Source of the DNA: Aegicerativicinus sediminis
Lineage (GTDB): Bacteria; Bacteroidota; Bacteroidia; Flavobacteriales; Flavobacteriaceae
NCBI RefSeq assembly: GCF_015476115.1
Contig: NZ_CP064295.1
Coordinates: 2,722,001 to 2,786,000 of the forward strand
Length of the DNA stretch: 64,000 nt
Direction: 5' to 3'
The translations under genes and the position numbers were made by a program. The notes beneath the pieces are model-generated. The model was not told where the DNA came from. It was given only the letters and a program-made list of their open reading frames with translations, and did no database searches. How positions within the stretch are numbered: the first letter of the stretch is position 1; every line of letters starts with the position of its first letter. This document shows, piece after piece, positions 27,818-36,765 of the stretch.

Positions 27818-28384
27818 ATGAGCGAAAAAATTGAAGATATAAACGATCAATCGGAAAACGGTAATTTGGTAGATGACCAATTAGAAAATCATTCTGAAAC
27901 AGATGACCAAAATAATGTTGAATTAGATGAGCCAACTGAGGAGGAGAAATTAAAAGAGGAACTTGGCAAGGAGCGCGACAAATTCATGCGTTTATTTGCA
28001 GAATTTGAAAACTACAAGAAGCGTACATCCAAGGAACGAATTGAGCTTTTTAAAACTGCTAATCAGGATGTAATGGTTTCATTATTGCCGGTCCTAGATG
28101 ATTTTGATCGGGCATATGTAGAAATCTCAAAAACCAATGAGAAAAGTTTGCTTAAAGGAGTAGAATTAATCAGTAATAAATTACGTGATGTTCTAAAAAA
28201 TAAAGGGTTGGAGGAAATGACTGTAACCCAAGGTGACTCTTTCGATTCAGAAATTCATGAAGCAGTCACACAAATTACTGCCCCTTCCAAGGAATTAAAA
28301 GGCAAAATTATTGATGTTATCGAAAAGGGATACAAATTAGGAGAAAAGATAATTAGGTATCCTAAAGTGGTGATAGGTCAATAA
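27818..28384 (+). CDS. grpE: nucleotide exchange factor GrpE
   Basis: A 188-residue co-chaperone releasing ADP from DnaK. An acidic N-terminal stretch is followed by a long coiled coil, [20 protein letters not shown], and [15 protein letters not shown], then the beta domain ending [20 protein letters not shown] (family signature). ATG 27818 is preferred to the in-frame TTG nine bases earlier. dnaJ follows after 20 bases; dnaK is not in the window. Confidence 0.95.
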   Translation: MSEKIEDINDQSENGNLVDDQLENHSETDDQNNVELDEPTEEEKLKEELGKERDKFMRLFAEFENYKKRTSKERIELFKTANQDVMVSLLPVLDDFDRAYVEISKTNEKSLLKGVELISNKLRDVLKNKGLEEMTVTQGDSFDSEIHEAVTQITAPSKELKGKIIDVIEKGYKLGEKIIRYPKVVIGQ

Positions 28385-28404
28385 GAAACAAAAGAAATTT
28401 ATTT

Positions 28405-29520
28405 ATGAAAGAAGATTATTACGATATACTTGGCGTAAGCAAAGGAGCAACTGCTGACGAAATTAAAAAGGCCTATCGAAAGAAAGCCATAAAATATCAC
28501 CCGGATAAAAATCCAGATAATAAAGAGGCAGAAACCAAATTTAAACAGGCTGCAGAGGCTTATGAAGTATTGAGTAATCCAGATAAAAGGGCGAGATACG
28601 ATCAATTTGGTCACCAAGCATTTGAAGGAGCCGGTGGATTTGGTGGCGGCATGAATATGGATGATATCTTCAGTCAGTTCGGTGACATTTTTGGCAGTGC
28701 CTTTGGCGGAGGATTTTCGGGCTTCGGAGGAGGCTTTGGAGGAGGTCAAAGACGAGTTAAAGGGAGTAATCTTCGTATTCGTGTAAACCTAGATTTGGAA
28801 GACATAGCAAATGGCGTTGAAAAGAAAATCAAGGTTAAAAGAAAAGTTCAAGCACCTGGTACCACATATAAAACATGTACTAGCTGTAATGGTAGCGGTC
28901 AAGTAACCCGAATAACCAATACAATTTTAGGAAGAATGCAAACTTCATCACCCTGTACAGCATGTGGTGGAGCAGGTGAGGTAATTGATAAAAAACCATC
29001 CGATGCAGACGCACAAGGATTGAAGTTAGTAGAAGAAACTGTCTCAGTTAAAATCCCTGCTGGTGTTGTAGATGGTATGCAATTAAAGGTTACTGGTAAA
29101 GGTAATGACGCTCCCGGAAATGGTATCCCGGGCGATTTGTTGGTAGCCATACAAGAAAATGAACACCCTACATTGAAACGCGAAGGGGACAATCTCCATT
29201 ATGATTTATATGTTAGTATTCCTGATGCGGTTTTAGGTGCCTCCAAAGAAATCGATACGGTATCCGGAAAGGTTCGTATTAAGTTAGATGCAGGTGTACA
29301 AAGCGGAAAAATTTTAAGGCTTAGAGGAAAGGGGATACCCAGCATAAACGGTTATGGATCAGGGGATTTGTTAGTTCATGTAAATGTTTGGACCCCGAAA
29401 ACCTTAAGTAAACAACAGAGGGAATTCTTCGAAAACATGCGTAGCGACGATCATTTCGACCCTAAACCGGAAAGTTCTGATAAATCCTTTTTTGAAAAAG
29501 TAAAGGATATGTTTTCCTGA
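28405..29520 (+). CDS. dnaJ: chaperone DnaJ, two-motif zinc domain
   Basis: A 371-residue Hsp40. J domain at 1-70 with HPD in [11 protein letters not shown], a Gly/Phe-rich linker (about 75-115), a zinc domain, and C-terminal substrate domains. The zinc region holds only two CxxCxGxG motifs, CTSCNGSG and CTACGGAG, about 30 residues apart, instead of the four of E. coli DnaJ. I recall the same reduction in other Flavobacteria, so this is probably a lineage trait and one zinc site is expected. Confidence 0.95.
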   Translation: MKEDYYDILGVSKGATADEIKKAYRKKAIKYHPDKNPDNKEAETKFKQAAEAYEVLSNPDKRARYDQFGHQAFEGAGGFGGGMNMDDIFSQFGDIFGSAFGGGFSGFGGGFGGGQRRVKGSNLRIRVNLDLEDIANGVEKKIKVKRKVQAPGTTYKTCTSCNGSGQVTRITNTILGRMQTSSPCTACGGAGEVIDKKPSDADAQGLKLVEETVSVKIPAGVVDGMQLKVTGKGNDAPGNGIPGDLLVAIQENEHPTLKREGDNLHYDLYVSIPDAVLGASKEIDTVSGKVRIKLDAGVQSGKILRLRGKGIPSINGYGSGDLLVHVNVWTPKTLSKQQREFFENMRSDDHFDPKPESSDKSFFEKVKDMFS

Positions 29521-29525
29521 CAAAG

Positions 29526-29554
29526 TTGTTTTTTGATAAAAAGTACTATATTTG
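29526..29554 (+). promoter_or_regulatory. candidate promoter downstream of dnaJ
   Basis: TTG at 29526-29528, 18 bases, TATATTTG at 29547-29554. The only thing immediately downstream is a palindrome and a strong terminator, so it would produce an RNA of about 85 bases. Confidence 0.4.
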
Positions 29555-29559
29555 ACTAT

Positions 29560-29575
29560 CACTAAATATTTAGTG
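29560..29575. repeat. 16-bp perfect palindrome
   Basis: CACTAAATATTTAGTG, beginning five bases after a candidate -7 box. It may be a repressor operator or the first hairpin of a short RNA. Confidence 0.55.
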
Positions 29576-29604
29576 GTAATTTTTCTTTTTCATAGCAATT
29601 TTTT

Positions 29605-29643
29605 CCCATCCTTATTTTTGATAAGGGTGGGTTTTGTTTTTTT
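29605..29643 (+). terminator. intrinsic terminator after dnaJ
   Basis: An 11-bp stem (CCCATCCTTAT / ATAAGGGTGGG, one G-U pair) with a TTTTG loop, followed by TTTTGTTTTTTT. It ends grpE-dnaJ and any short RNA starting near 29560. Confidence 0.85.
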
Positions 29644-29754
29644 AGGTTGTTCATTAACTATGTTGGTAGGGTACTTTTCGACATAATGTTGAGGTTCTAG
29701 GATTACATTTAATATCTTTACGAGCTACAACTAAAAAACTCATATTTCCATTCT

Positions 29755-30681
29755 ATGGAGAATCTATTGGTTGCCGACTCCGTCTCCAAAAACTTCGGAA
29801 AATTTAAGGCCCTTAACAACGTTTCAATATCAGTTCCTAAAGGAAGTATTTTTGGACTTTTGGGTCCAAACGGAGCTGGAAAAACTACATTTATTCGTAT
29901 TATCAATCAGATAACTATGTCAGATACTGGCTCGGTAATGTTGGATGGTGAACCATTGAAATCCTCCCATATCGAGGATATTGGTTATCTGCCAGAAGAA
30001 AGAGGATTATACAAAACCATGAAAGTGGGTGAACAGGCCTTGTATTTGGCTCAGTTAAAGGGGTTGAGCAAATCTGAGGCAAGGACTAGATTGAAATATT
30101 GGTTTGATAAATTAGAAATTGGCGATTGGTGGAACCGAAAAATTCAAGAATTGAGTAAGGGTCAGGCGCAAAAAATTCAGTTTATAGTTACAGTATTACA
30201 CAAACCAAAATTGTTGATTTTTGATGAACCCTTTTCAGGTTTCGATCCTATTAATGCAAATCTTATTAAGGATGAGATACTACAATTGAGAAATGAAGGA
30301 GCTACGGTTATTTTTTCAACCCACAGAATGGAATCTGTTGAAGAGCTTTGTGACCATATTGCATTAATCCATAAATCAAATAAGGTTTTGGATGGTAAAC
30401 TCATAGACATTAAACGGCAATACAAAACCAATACGTTTGAAGTAGGCTTGCAAACATCGGATGTTGATGATTTAACGCAAGATTTGAAATCTAAATTTGA
30501 GGTGTTGCCGGCAACTTTTAAAAACCTACATGACGATATAAAATTGAATATTAGACTTAAACCCGAAGAATCTTCTAACGATTTGTTACGATATTTAACA
30601 GGAAGGTCTGAAGTTCACCATTTTGTGGAGGTTATTCCAAGTGCAAATGAAATTTTTATTCAAACGGTAAGCAATAATTAA
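29755..30681 (+). CDS. ABC transporter ATP-binding protein, NatA-like
   Basis: A 308-residue nucleotide-binding subunit. Walker A GPNGAGKTT (near residue 37), signature LSKGQAQKIQ, Walker B KLLIFDEPFSGFDP, and switch histidine in FSTHRMES. LPEERGLYKTM is typical of the DrrA/NatA exporter branch. The C-terminal 80 residues form an accessory domain. It works with the permease that begins two bases after its stop, and heads a five-gene operon. Confidence 0.93.
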   Translation: MENLLVADSVSKNFGKFKALNNVSISVPKGSIFGLLGPNGAGKTTFIRIINQITMSDTGSVMLDGEPLKSSHIEDIGYLPEERGLYKTMKVGEQALYLAQLKGLSKSEARTRLKYWFDKLEIGDWWNRKIQELSKGQAQKIQFIVTVLHKPKLLIFDEPFSGFDPINANLIKDEILQLRNEGATVIFSTHRMESVEELCDHIALIHKSNKVLDGKLIDIKRQYKTNTFEVGLQTSDVDDLTQDLKSKFEVLPATFKNLHDDIKLNIRLKPEESSNDLLRYLTGRSEVHHFVEVIPSANEIFIQTVSNN

Positions 30682-30683
30682 TT

Positions 30684-31997
30684 ATGAATCACCTAGGATT
30701 AATTATAGAGCGCGAATACCTTACTAAGGTTAGAAATAAAGCCTTTATAATAATGACAATTTTGAGCCCGCTTATTTTTATTGCGTTGATTATGGTGGTG
30801 GCTTACTTAACAAATTTAAATAATAGTAAGGAGCGTACGATAAGCATTTTAGATGAAACAGGGCTGCTCAAGGATGCTTTTGTAAATACGGATTTGGAAA
30901 CTTATAAGTTTCGGGAGAATGTCGGTTTAGAGAATGCAAAGAGTCTGGTTAAGATGGATAAGGACTATGGACTTCTTTACGTCTCTAAAGGTAAGGATAG
31001 CCTTGAACTCACTAATGGTGTTGTCTTTTATTCTGAAGAAACACCCTCCTTAACCGTAATATCTGCACTTGAAAATATTGTTGAACAGAAACTCACCCAG
31101 ATAAAGATGCAGCGCAATGGTGTAGATGTTGCCAAAATCAATAATTCTAGGGTACGGATAGATATAGACCAAGAAAGCTTTTCAGGTGAAACTTCTTCAA
31201 AACTTGATAATGTTTTGAAATTGGCTTTTGGAGGGTTATCGGGATATCTTCTTTTTATGTTCATAATTATATATGGTAATATGATAATGAGAAGTGTAAT
31301 TGAAGAAAAAACCAGTAGGATTATTGAAATCATCATTTCATCTGTAAAGCCAATTCAATTGATGATGGGCAAAATTATTGGAACTTCTTTGGCTGGAATT
31401 ACACAATTTGTGATCTGGTTAATTTTGGGTGGAATTGCAATGATCATTGTTTCTGCAGTTTTTGGTATTGATTTGGCTGCCATGCAAAGTCCACAGCAAG
31501 ATCTTGTTAATCAAGCAATACAAGACCCAGCTGTTCAAGGAAAAATAGCTAATGGAATGTCGGCCTTTTTCAACCTTCCAATTTTAAACCTTATTTTGGC
31601 TTTTGTAGCGTTCTTTTTGGGAGGTTATTTATTATATAGCTCTTTATATGCAGCCATTGGTGCCGCAGTGGATAATGAAACGGATACTCAGCAATTTATG
31701 ATGCCTATTTTGGTACCTTTAATTTTAGCTGTTTATGTCGGCGCATTTACTGTTATAGAAGATCCTCATGGTACCGTATCAGTTGTGTTTTCATTTATAC
31801 CGCTTACCTCACCAGTGGTTATGTTGATGAGAATTCCTTTTGGGGTTCCGGTGTGGCAACAGCTATTATCTTTGGCCTTATTGATAGGAACTTTTTTATT
31901 AACGGTTTGGTTTGCTGCCAAAATTTATAGAGTTGGTATATTGATGTATGGTAAACGTCCAAGCTACAAAGAGTTGTTTAAATGGTTAAAGTATTAA
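30684..31997 (+). CDS. ABC-2 type permease, NatB-like
   Basis: A 437-residue inner-membrane permease. One helix near residues 20-45 is followed by a large extracytoplasmic loop (about 50-180) and a cluster of five or more helices (about 180-430), including GGYLLYSSLYAAIGAAVDNE. This layout is that of NatB-like exporters. The cargo is unknown. It is preceded by its ATPase and followed after three bases by mscS. Confidence 0.9.
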   Translation: MNHLGLIIEREYLTKVRNKAFIIMTILSPLIFIALIMVVAYLTNLNNSKERTISILDETGLLKDAFVNTDLETYKFRENVGLENAKSLVKMDKDYGLLYVSKGKDSLELTNGVVFYSEETPSLTVISALENIVEQKLTQIKMQRNGVDVAKINNSRVRIDIDQESFSGETSSKLDNVLKLAFGGLSGYLLFMFIIIYGNMIMRSVIEEKTSRIIEIIISSVKPIQLMMGKIIGTSLAGITQFVIWLILGGIAMIIVSAVFGIDLAAMQSPQQDLVNQAIQDPAVQGKIANGMSAFFNLPILNLILAFVAFFLGGYLLYSSLYAAIGAAVDNETDTQQFMMPILVPLILAVYVGAFTVIEDPHGTVSVVFSFIPLTSPVVMLMRIPFGVPVWQQLLSLALLIGTFLLTVWFAAKIYRVGILMYGKRPSYKELFKWLKY

Positions 31998-32000
31998 TGC

Positions 32001-32849
32001 ATGAAGCGATTTAAGGAATTTCTCGATTATTCTATTTCTGTTACACAGGATGTAGAAATAACTGTTCGGGCAGTTCTTATTCTTTGTGTTGTTCTTATTT
32101 TCACGGCAGTTCTCCTGCGATTATTAAGGAGAATCTTAACCCGTAATCTTCCATTTGATGATAAGAAGAAATTCGATGCCGTCTTTTCCTTTGGGCGATG
32201 GGTTGTATATCTAATAATCATGCTAATTACCTTCCATACTTTGGGGGTAAATGTAACCGGTATTTTTGCAGCCTCAGCGGCCTTATTAATTGGTATTGGT
32301 TTAGCTTTGCAAACCTTATTCCAGGATATAATTGCTGGAATATTTATACTAATAGACCAAACGGTACATGTTGGTGATATTATCGAACTTGAAGGGAGAA
32401 TTGGCAAGGTTGAGGAAATAAAGTTGAGAAGTACAAGAACCATTACTATAGATAATAAAGTTTTGGTTATTCCTAATCATCTATATCTAACCAATAGTCT
32501 TTATAATTGGACACAAAACGGAACTACGGTAAGAGATTCTGTTTCTGTTGGTGTGGCATATGGAAGTGATATTCATTTGGTTAAAGATCTTCTTACACAG
32601 GCTGCTACCGAGCACCCTGAGGTACTAAGCGATCCGCCTGTTACGGTGGTCTTTAAGGATTTTGGTGAAAGTTCCTTAGACTTTAAGGTAGTATTTACCT
32701 TGAATGATGGCTTTAGAGCACAATTTGTTCAAAGTGAAATACGTTTTAGGATTGATGAATTGTTCAGAGAGCATAAAGTTACCATACCTTTTCCTCAAAG
32801 GGATATTCATCTATTTCAACCAAAGCCAAATTCCGACAGTTCTATATGA
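32001..32849 (+). CDS. small-conductance mechanosensitive channel family (MscS)
   Basis: A 282-residue channel with three membrane helices (about 20-42, 62-82, 88-110). The pore helix and following segment read GIGLALQTLFQDIIAGIFIL, then the beta domain VGDIIELEGRIGKVEEIKLR and VIPNHLYLTNSLYNW. It protects against hypo-osmotic shock. The stop overlaps the DUF6268 start (ATGA). Confidence 0.93.
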   Translation: MKRFKEFLDYSISVTQDVEITVRAVLILCVVLIFTAVLLRLLRRILTRNLPFDDKKKFDAVFSFGRWVVYLIIMLITFHTLGVNVTGIFAASAALLIGIGLALQTLFQDIIAGIFILIDQTVHVGDIIELEGRIGKVEEIKLRSTRTITIDNKVLVIPNHLYLTNSLYNWTQNGTTVRDSVSVGVAYGSDIHLVKDLLTQAATEHPEVLSDPPVTVVFKDFGESSLDFKVVFTLNDGFRAQFVQSEIRFRIDELFREHKVTIPFPQRDIHLFQPKPNSDSSI

Positions 32850-33724
32850 TCCATTTTAAATTATGGAGAAGTTTAATTCCGTTATTGATATCATTTCCTA
32901 TTTGGTGCCAAACCACTGATCTTTTTAGGGTAGAATATCTTTATGTACCGAATAACAAATCCGATAACGAGATACAGCGTTTTAGAGGTTTGTTTCAGCT
33001 TCCAATTAAGGTGGGTGAAGGAAACTATTTGGTGGTCGGAGGAGAATACCATTATATTAAGTTAGATTTTCAGGACGTACCTTTTTCAACGGAGGACTTA
33101 GGCTCTGTACAGCGGTTCGAAGGCTGCTTGGGATATCTTTTTAAAACAAAAAGTGATTGGATATTTGGTGTTCGGGGTGGGTTGAGGATTGTTTCCAATT
33201 TTGAGGCAGAGATAGTCAATGAAGATTTAATTTACTTGCTTTCTGGTTATGCCATAAGGGATCGAAAAAAGAGTGAAAATTATGATGGCAAGAGAGATCG
33301 TTTTATCCTCGGCATTTTGTATACTTCCACTCCAGGAAGAAATTTTCCCTTGCCAATAATCAATTATTATCGGGAATTTCACCCTGATTGGACTTACACT
33401 TTAGGAATACCAAAAACCAATATCCGTTATAAATTCAATCAAAATAACCATGTACAAGCCTTTGTAGGTCTAGAAAACTTCTTTGCGAATATCCAGGCTA
33501 ACAAAACGATAGATGGCAAACTGGCAGAGAATATTTCCATGACTACAGTTTTGGGAGGATTAGGTTATGAATATTATTTTACGGAACACTTATTGTATTA
33601 CGGTTATGCGGGTTATACAATTCTTAATGATTTTAGGTTAAGAGATGACGATAGAAATACTATCTATACCATTGATGACCGCAATACAATGTATTTTAGA
33701 ACAGGAATAAAATTTAAATTTTAG
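32846..33724 (+). CDS. DUF6268 outer-membrane barrel protein
   Basis: A 292-residue protein with a signal peptide ending near IWCQ. The rest alternates aromatic and polar strands (YLVVGGEYHYIKLDFQ, WIFGVRGGLRIV, NTMYFRTGIKFKF), and the terminal Phe fits BAM recognition. It matches DUF6268, of unknown function. The four-base overlap with mscS suggests coupling, and the NtrC-like gene follows after one base. Confidence 0.8.
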   Translation: MIHFKLWRSLIPLLISFPIWCQTTDLFRVEYLYVPNNKSDNEIQRFRGLFQLPIKVGEGNYLVVGGEYHYIKLDFQDVPFSTEDLGSVQRFEGCLGYLFKTKSDWIFGVRGGLRIVSNFEAEIVNEDLIYLLSGYAIRDRKKSENYDGKRDRFILGILYTSTPGRNFPLPIINYYREFHPDWTYTLGIPKTNIRYKFNQNNHVQAFVGLENFFANIQANKTIDGKLAENISMTTVLGGLGYEYYFTEHLLYYGYAGYTILNDFRLRDDDRNTIYTIDDRNTMYFRTGIKFKF

Positions 33725-33725
33725 C

Positions 33726-34889
33726 ATGCCAAAAATATTACTAATAGAAGACGAAGCGGCAATCCGAAGAGTATTGGTTAAAATTCTCACTGAAGAGAAT
33801 GAGGCCTATGAAGTTGAAGAAGCTGAGGACGGTTTGGTAGGAATGGAAAAAATTAAGCAAACAGATTTTGACTTAGTCCTATGCGATATTAAAATGCCAA
33901 AAATGGATGGTGTTGAAGTTTTAGAAGCTGTAAAAAAATTAAAACCAGAAATACCAATTGTAATGATATCTGGTCATGGCGATTTAGACACAGCGGTAAA
34001 TACCATGCGTTTGGGAGCTTACGATTATATTTCAAAACCGCCAGATTTAAATAGACTATTGAATACCGTAAGAAACGCATTGGACCGAAAGGAGTTGGTA
34101 GTCGAAAATAAAATGTTGAAGAAAAAGGTAAGTAAGAATTACCAAATGGTAGGTGAAAGCGATGCCATTCAACACATAAAAGATATTATTGAAAAAGTTG
34201 CAGGAACAGATGCAAGGGTTTTAATAACAGGTTCAAACGGAACTGGTAAAGAATTGGTGGCGCATTGGCTACATGAAAAAAGTGATCGTTCCAATGGACC
34301 TCTTATCGAAGTAAATTGTGCAGCAATCCCTTCAGAATTAATTGAAAGCGAACTTTTTGGACATGTTAAGGGTGCTTTTACAAGTGCTGTAAAAGATCGA
34401 GCTGGGAAATTTGAAGCAGCTAATGGAGGGACAATTTTCTTGGATGAAATAGGTGACATGAGTCTTTCAGCCCAAGCCAAAGTATTACGTGCCCTTCAAG
34501 AAAATAAAGTTCAAAGAGTTGGTAGTGATAAAGATATAAAGGTGGATGTCAGGGTGGTGGCTGCTACAAATAAGGATTTAAAGAAGGAAATTGAAGATGG
34601 AAAATTCCGTGAAGATTTATATCACAGATTAGCTGTTATTTTAATTCCTGTTCCACCATTGAATGACCGACGTGAAGATATTCCAATTTTAATTGATCAT
34701 TTTACGGATAAAATAGCTTCAGAACAGGGCACCGCGAAAAAGAAATTTTCAGACAGTGCAGTTAGGTTGCTTCAAGAATATGATTGGACAGGTAACATCC
34801 GTGAATTGCGAAATGTAGTAGAGCGATTGATTATTCTTGGTGGAGCAGAAGTCTCGGAAACAGATGTAAAGTTATTCGCTTCAAAATAA
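33726..34889 (+). CDS. sigma-54 activator (NtrC-like) without DNA-binding domain
   Basis: A 387-residue regulator. Receiver domain 1-120 with phospho-acceptor D54 in LVLCDIKMPKMDG, then an AAA+ domain with Walker A GSNGTGKE, Walker B GGTIFLDEIGDM and the sigma-54 contact loop GAFTSA in place of the usual GAFTGA. The protein stops at VKLFASK, soon after the AAA+ lid (GNIRELRNVVERL), so the Fis-type HTH is missing. It may act without binding DNA. The cognate kinase is not adjacent. Confidence 0.92.
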   Translation: MPKILLIEDEAAIRRVLVKILTEENEAYEVEEAEDGLVGMEKIKQTDFDLVLCDIKMPKMDGVEVLEAVKKLKPEIPIVMISGHGDLDTAVNTMRLGAYDYISKPPDLNRLLNTVRNALDRKELVVENKMLKKKVSKNYQMVGESDAIQHIKDIIEKVAGTDARVLITGSNGTGKELVAHWLHEKSDRSNGPLIEVNCAAIPSELIESELFGHVKGAFTSAVKDRAGKFEAANGGTIFLDEIGDMSLSAQAKVLRALQENKVQRVGSDKDIKVDVRVVAATNKDLKKEIEDGKFREDLYHRLAVILIPVPPLNDRREDIPILIDHFTDKIASEQGTAKKKFSDSAVRLLQEYDWTGNIRELRNVVERLIILGGAEVSETDVKLFASK

Positions 34890-34916
34890 AAAAAAGGCTG
34901 ACCACTTGGTCAGCCT
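34888..34916 (-). terminator. intrinsic terminator of the 34942-35682 gene
   Basis: A perfect 10-bp stem AGGCTGACCA / CT / TGGTCAGCCT. On the minus strand it is followed by a run of eight T residues. It could also weakly stop plus-strand read-through from the NtrC-like gene. Confidence 0.8.
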
Positions 34917-34941
34917 AAATAATTTAATTTCAACTACAAAA

Positions 34942-35682
34942 TTAATCTTCACATTCATCTAAAGTAGCTATGTAATCAGAAGTAATATTCTTGATGGAAG
35001 AGATGTAGTATTTTCTAATTTCTTCCAAACTTTTAGTTTTCAGTATTTCTTTATTTTCTCTTTTAGGTTCTACAGTTTTTTTGCAGTCACAAGTCGAAAG
35101 TAAGTCATTATAAGCCTTTATACTGTTAGACAAAGCCGTTTCAGATTTAACGATAAGCTGTTCTTTGGCCAAGGATTGTTCCAATTGTTGTTGTTCTGCC
35201 AATTTTTGTTTTAACTGCTCTTGTTTCTTTTTCAGCGCTTCTTGTTCTTGTTGTAATCTCAATTGCTCCTCTTCAATTGAATCTAATTGAGTTACTTCAT
35301 TTGATACACTGGATTCACCTGCAGTATAAAGATCTAAAGCCGTAATGATATCTTGGGCATAGGCATTTGCTTTTCCAACAAAATACTTGGCATCCGCAAT
35401 TTTCTCAGTCGCGTCTAATTTTTTTAATTTTTCGATAGCTTGGTAGGTCCATTCACCAACATCTGGGCAATCGCAGGACTTCAGTGCCTTTTGCACTCGT
35501 TCAAAAGCATCTAAGGTTTTGTTACCATAATACTTAACATGGGTAACATTATTGGCATCTAATCCAGTTTTAGAATTTGAGAATGCATATACAATGTGGG
35601 CTTGGGCCGTACTGCAATCTTCTTGTGAAAATGCAGCAATAAAGGAAATAAAACACCCTATAAAAAAGTAGGTTTTTTTCAT
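34942..35682 (-). CDS. secreted coiled-coil protein, unknown function
   Basis: A 246-residue protein with a signal peptide (MKKTYFFIGCFISFIAAFSQ), hence ATG 35682 instead of 35781. The mature N-terminal part has helical-repeat character (residues about 20-125, with CDCPDVGEWTYQAIEKLKKL). A Gln/Glu/Lys-rich coiled coil covers about 135-185 (EEEQLRLQQEQEALKKKQEQ) and a short C-terminal helical part has a second CDC. Probably periplasmic; no family recognised. Confidence 0.7.
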   Translation of the reverse strand: MKKTYFFIGCFISFIAAFSQEDCSTAQAHIVYAFSNSKTGLDANNVTHVKYYGNKTLDAFERVQKALKSCDCPDVGEWTYQAIEKLKKLDATEKIADAKYFVGKANAYAQDIITALDLYTAGESSVSNEVTQLDSIEEEQLRLQQEQEALKKKQEQLKQKLAEQQQLEQSLAKEQLIVKSETALSNSIKAYNDLLSTCDCKKTVEPKRENKEILKTKSLEEIRKYYISSIKNITSDYIATLDECED

Positions 35683-35809
35683 AGTAATTAAGTTTATATT
35701 AGGTTTTGGGCGGATTAAATGTACAAAAATTCGATAAAACACCATATTTTTAAAGAAAATTTTGAATTTCTCTACTTTCATATATTTAATTTCAAAACTT
35801 TAGAATGAT

Positions 35810-36688
35810 ATGGAATCCGTCGATATAAATCAGTTTATTGTTAGAAAGCCTATAGATCTATCAACCGTTCCTACTAATGTAGACTTAGGAGCTGATAAAA
35901 ATACTTTGGAGAAAGCCTTGAAAACTGCCCGAATTAAATTGGGTAAAATTCAAGATGTAATGTATGCTCATGATAAGTATTCTGTCCTGGTATGTTTTCA
36001 AGGAATCGATACAGCCGGTAAGGATAGTATGATACGTGAGGTTTTCAAAGATTTTAATTCTCGGGGTATTACGGTACATAGTTTTAAGCAGCCCACAGAT
36101 CTGGAGTTAAGCCATAATTATCTATGGAGACATATGGTGGCACTACCAGAAAAAGGCAGATTCGGAATATTCAATCGTACTCATTATGAGAATGTTTTGG
36201 TGACAAGAGTGCATCCACAATATATTTTGAATGAAAAATTACCAAATATTCATTCAGTGGAAGATATCGATCAGGCATTTTGGGAAATGCGTTTTCAGCA
36301 AATATTGAATTTTGAGCAGCTACTTGCAGAAAATGGTACCATAATTTTTAAATTTTTCCTTCATCTGTCTAAAGAAGAGCAAAAAGATAGATTGTTGAGA
36401 CGCCTTAAAAAGCCAGAAAAAAATTGGAAATTTTCCCCTAGTGACCTAAAGGAACGCGAATTATGGGATGAATACCATAAATGTTATGAGGAAGCGATAA
36501 ACAAAACTTCTAAACCTCATGCCCCGTGGTATACAATTCCTGCCGATAATAAGGCTGCAGCACGTTACATTGTCACTAGGATTATGTATAATACCTTAAA
36601 GAAATATAAGGATATTGTCCCACCTTCCTTAAATCCGGAAATTTTGGCAAATCTAGATGAGTATAAACGAAAACTGCAAAGCCAATAA
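35810..36688 (+). CDS. polyphosphate kinase 2 family protein
   Basis: A 292-residue PPK2-type kinase transferring phosphate from polyphosphate to nucleotides. Walker A is GIDTAGKDS with K71. Walker B and lid regions are visible in FGIFNRTHYENVLVTRVHP and RLLRRLKKPEKNWKFSPSDL. Single-domain length and sequence suggest the class III type that uses AMP and ADP, but class is inferred. Confidence 0.92.
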   Translation: MESVDINQFIVRKPIDLSTVPTNVDLGADKNTLEKALKTARIKLGKIQDVMYAHDKYSVLVCFQGIDTAGKDSMIREVFKDFNSRGITVHSFKQPTDLELSHNYLWRHMVALPEKGRFGIFNRTHYENVLVTRVHPQYILNEKLPNIHSVEDIDQAFWEMRFQQILNFEQLLAENGTIIFKFFLHLSKEEQKDRLLRRLKKPEKNWKFSPSDLKERELWDEYHKCYEEAINKTSKPHAPWYTIPADNKAAARYIVTRIMYNTLKKYKDIVPPSLNPEILANLDEYKRKLQSQ

Positions 36689-36765
36689 AAATCTTTTCGA
36701 GAATATTTAACTTTGGCAATCAATTACTCAATTTCTTTTAAAATAATTCTAAGAACTAACTTTTC

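Noticed and set aside
32027-32443. 138-codon ORF antisense to mscS
   Set aside because: It lies wholly inside a clear MscS gene in mirror frame, and its residues reflect the complement of that sequence. The same holds for 61717-62133 inside the sensor kinase and for other antisense ORFs.
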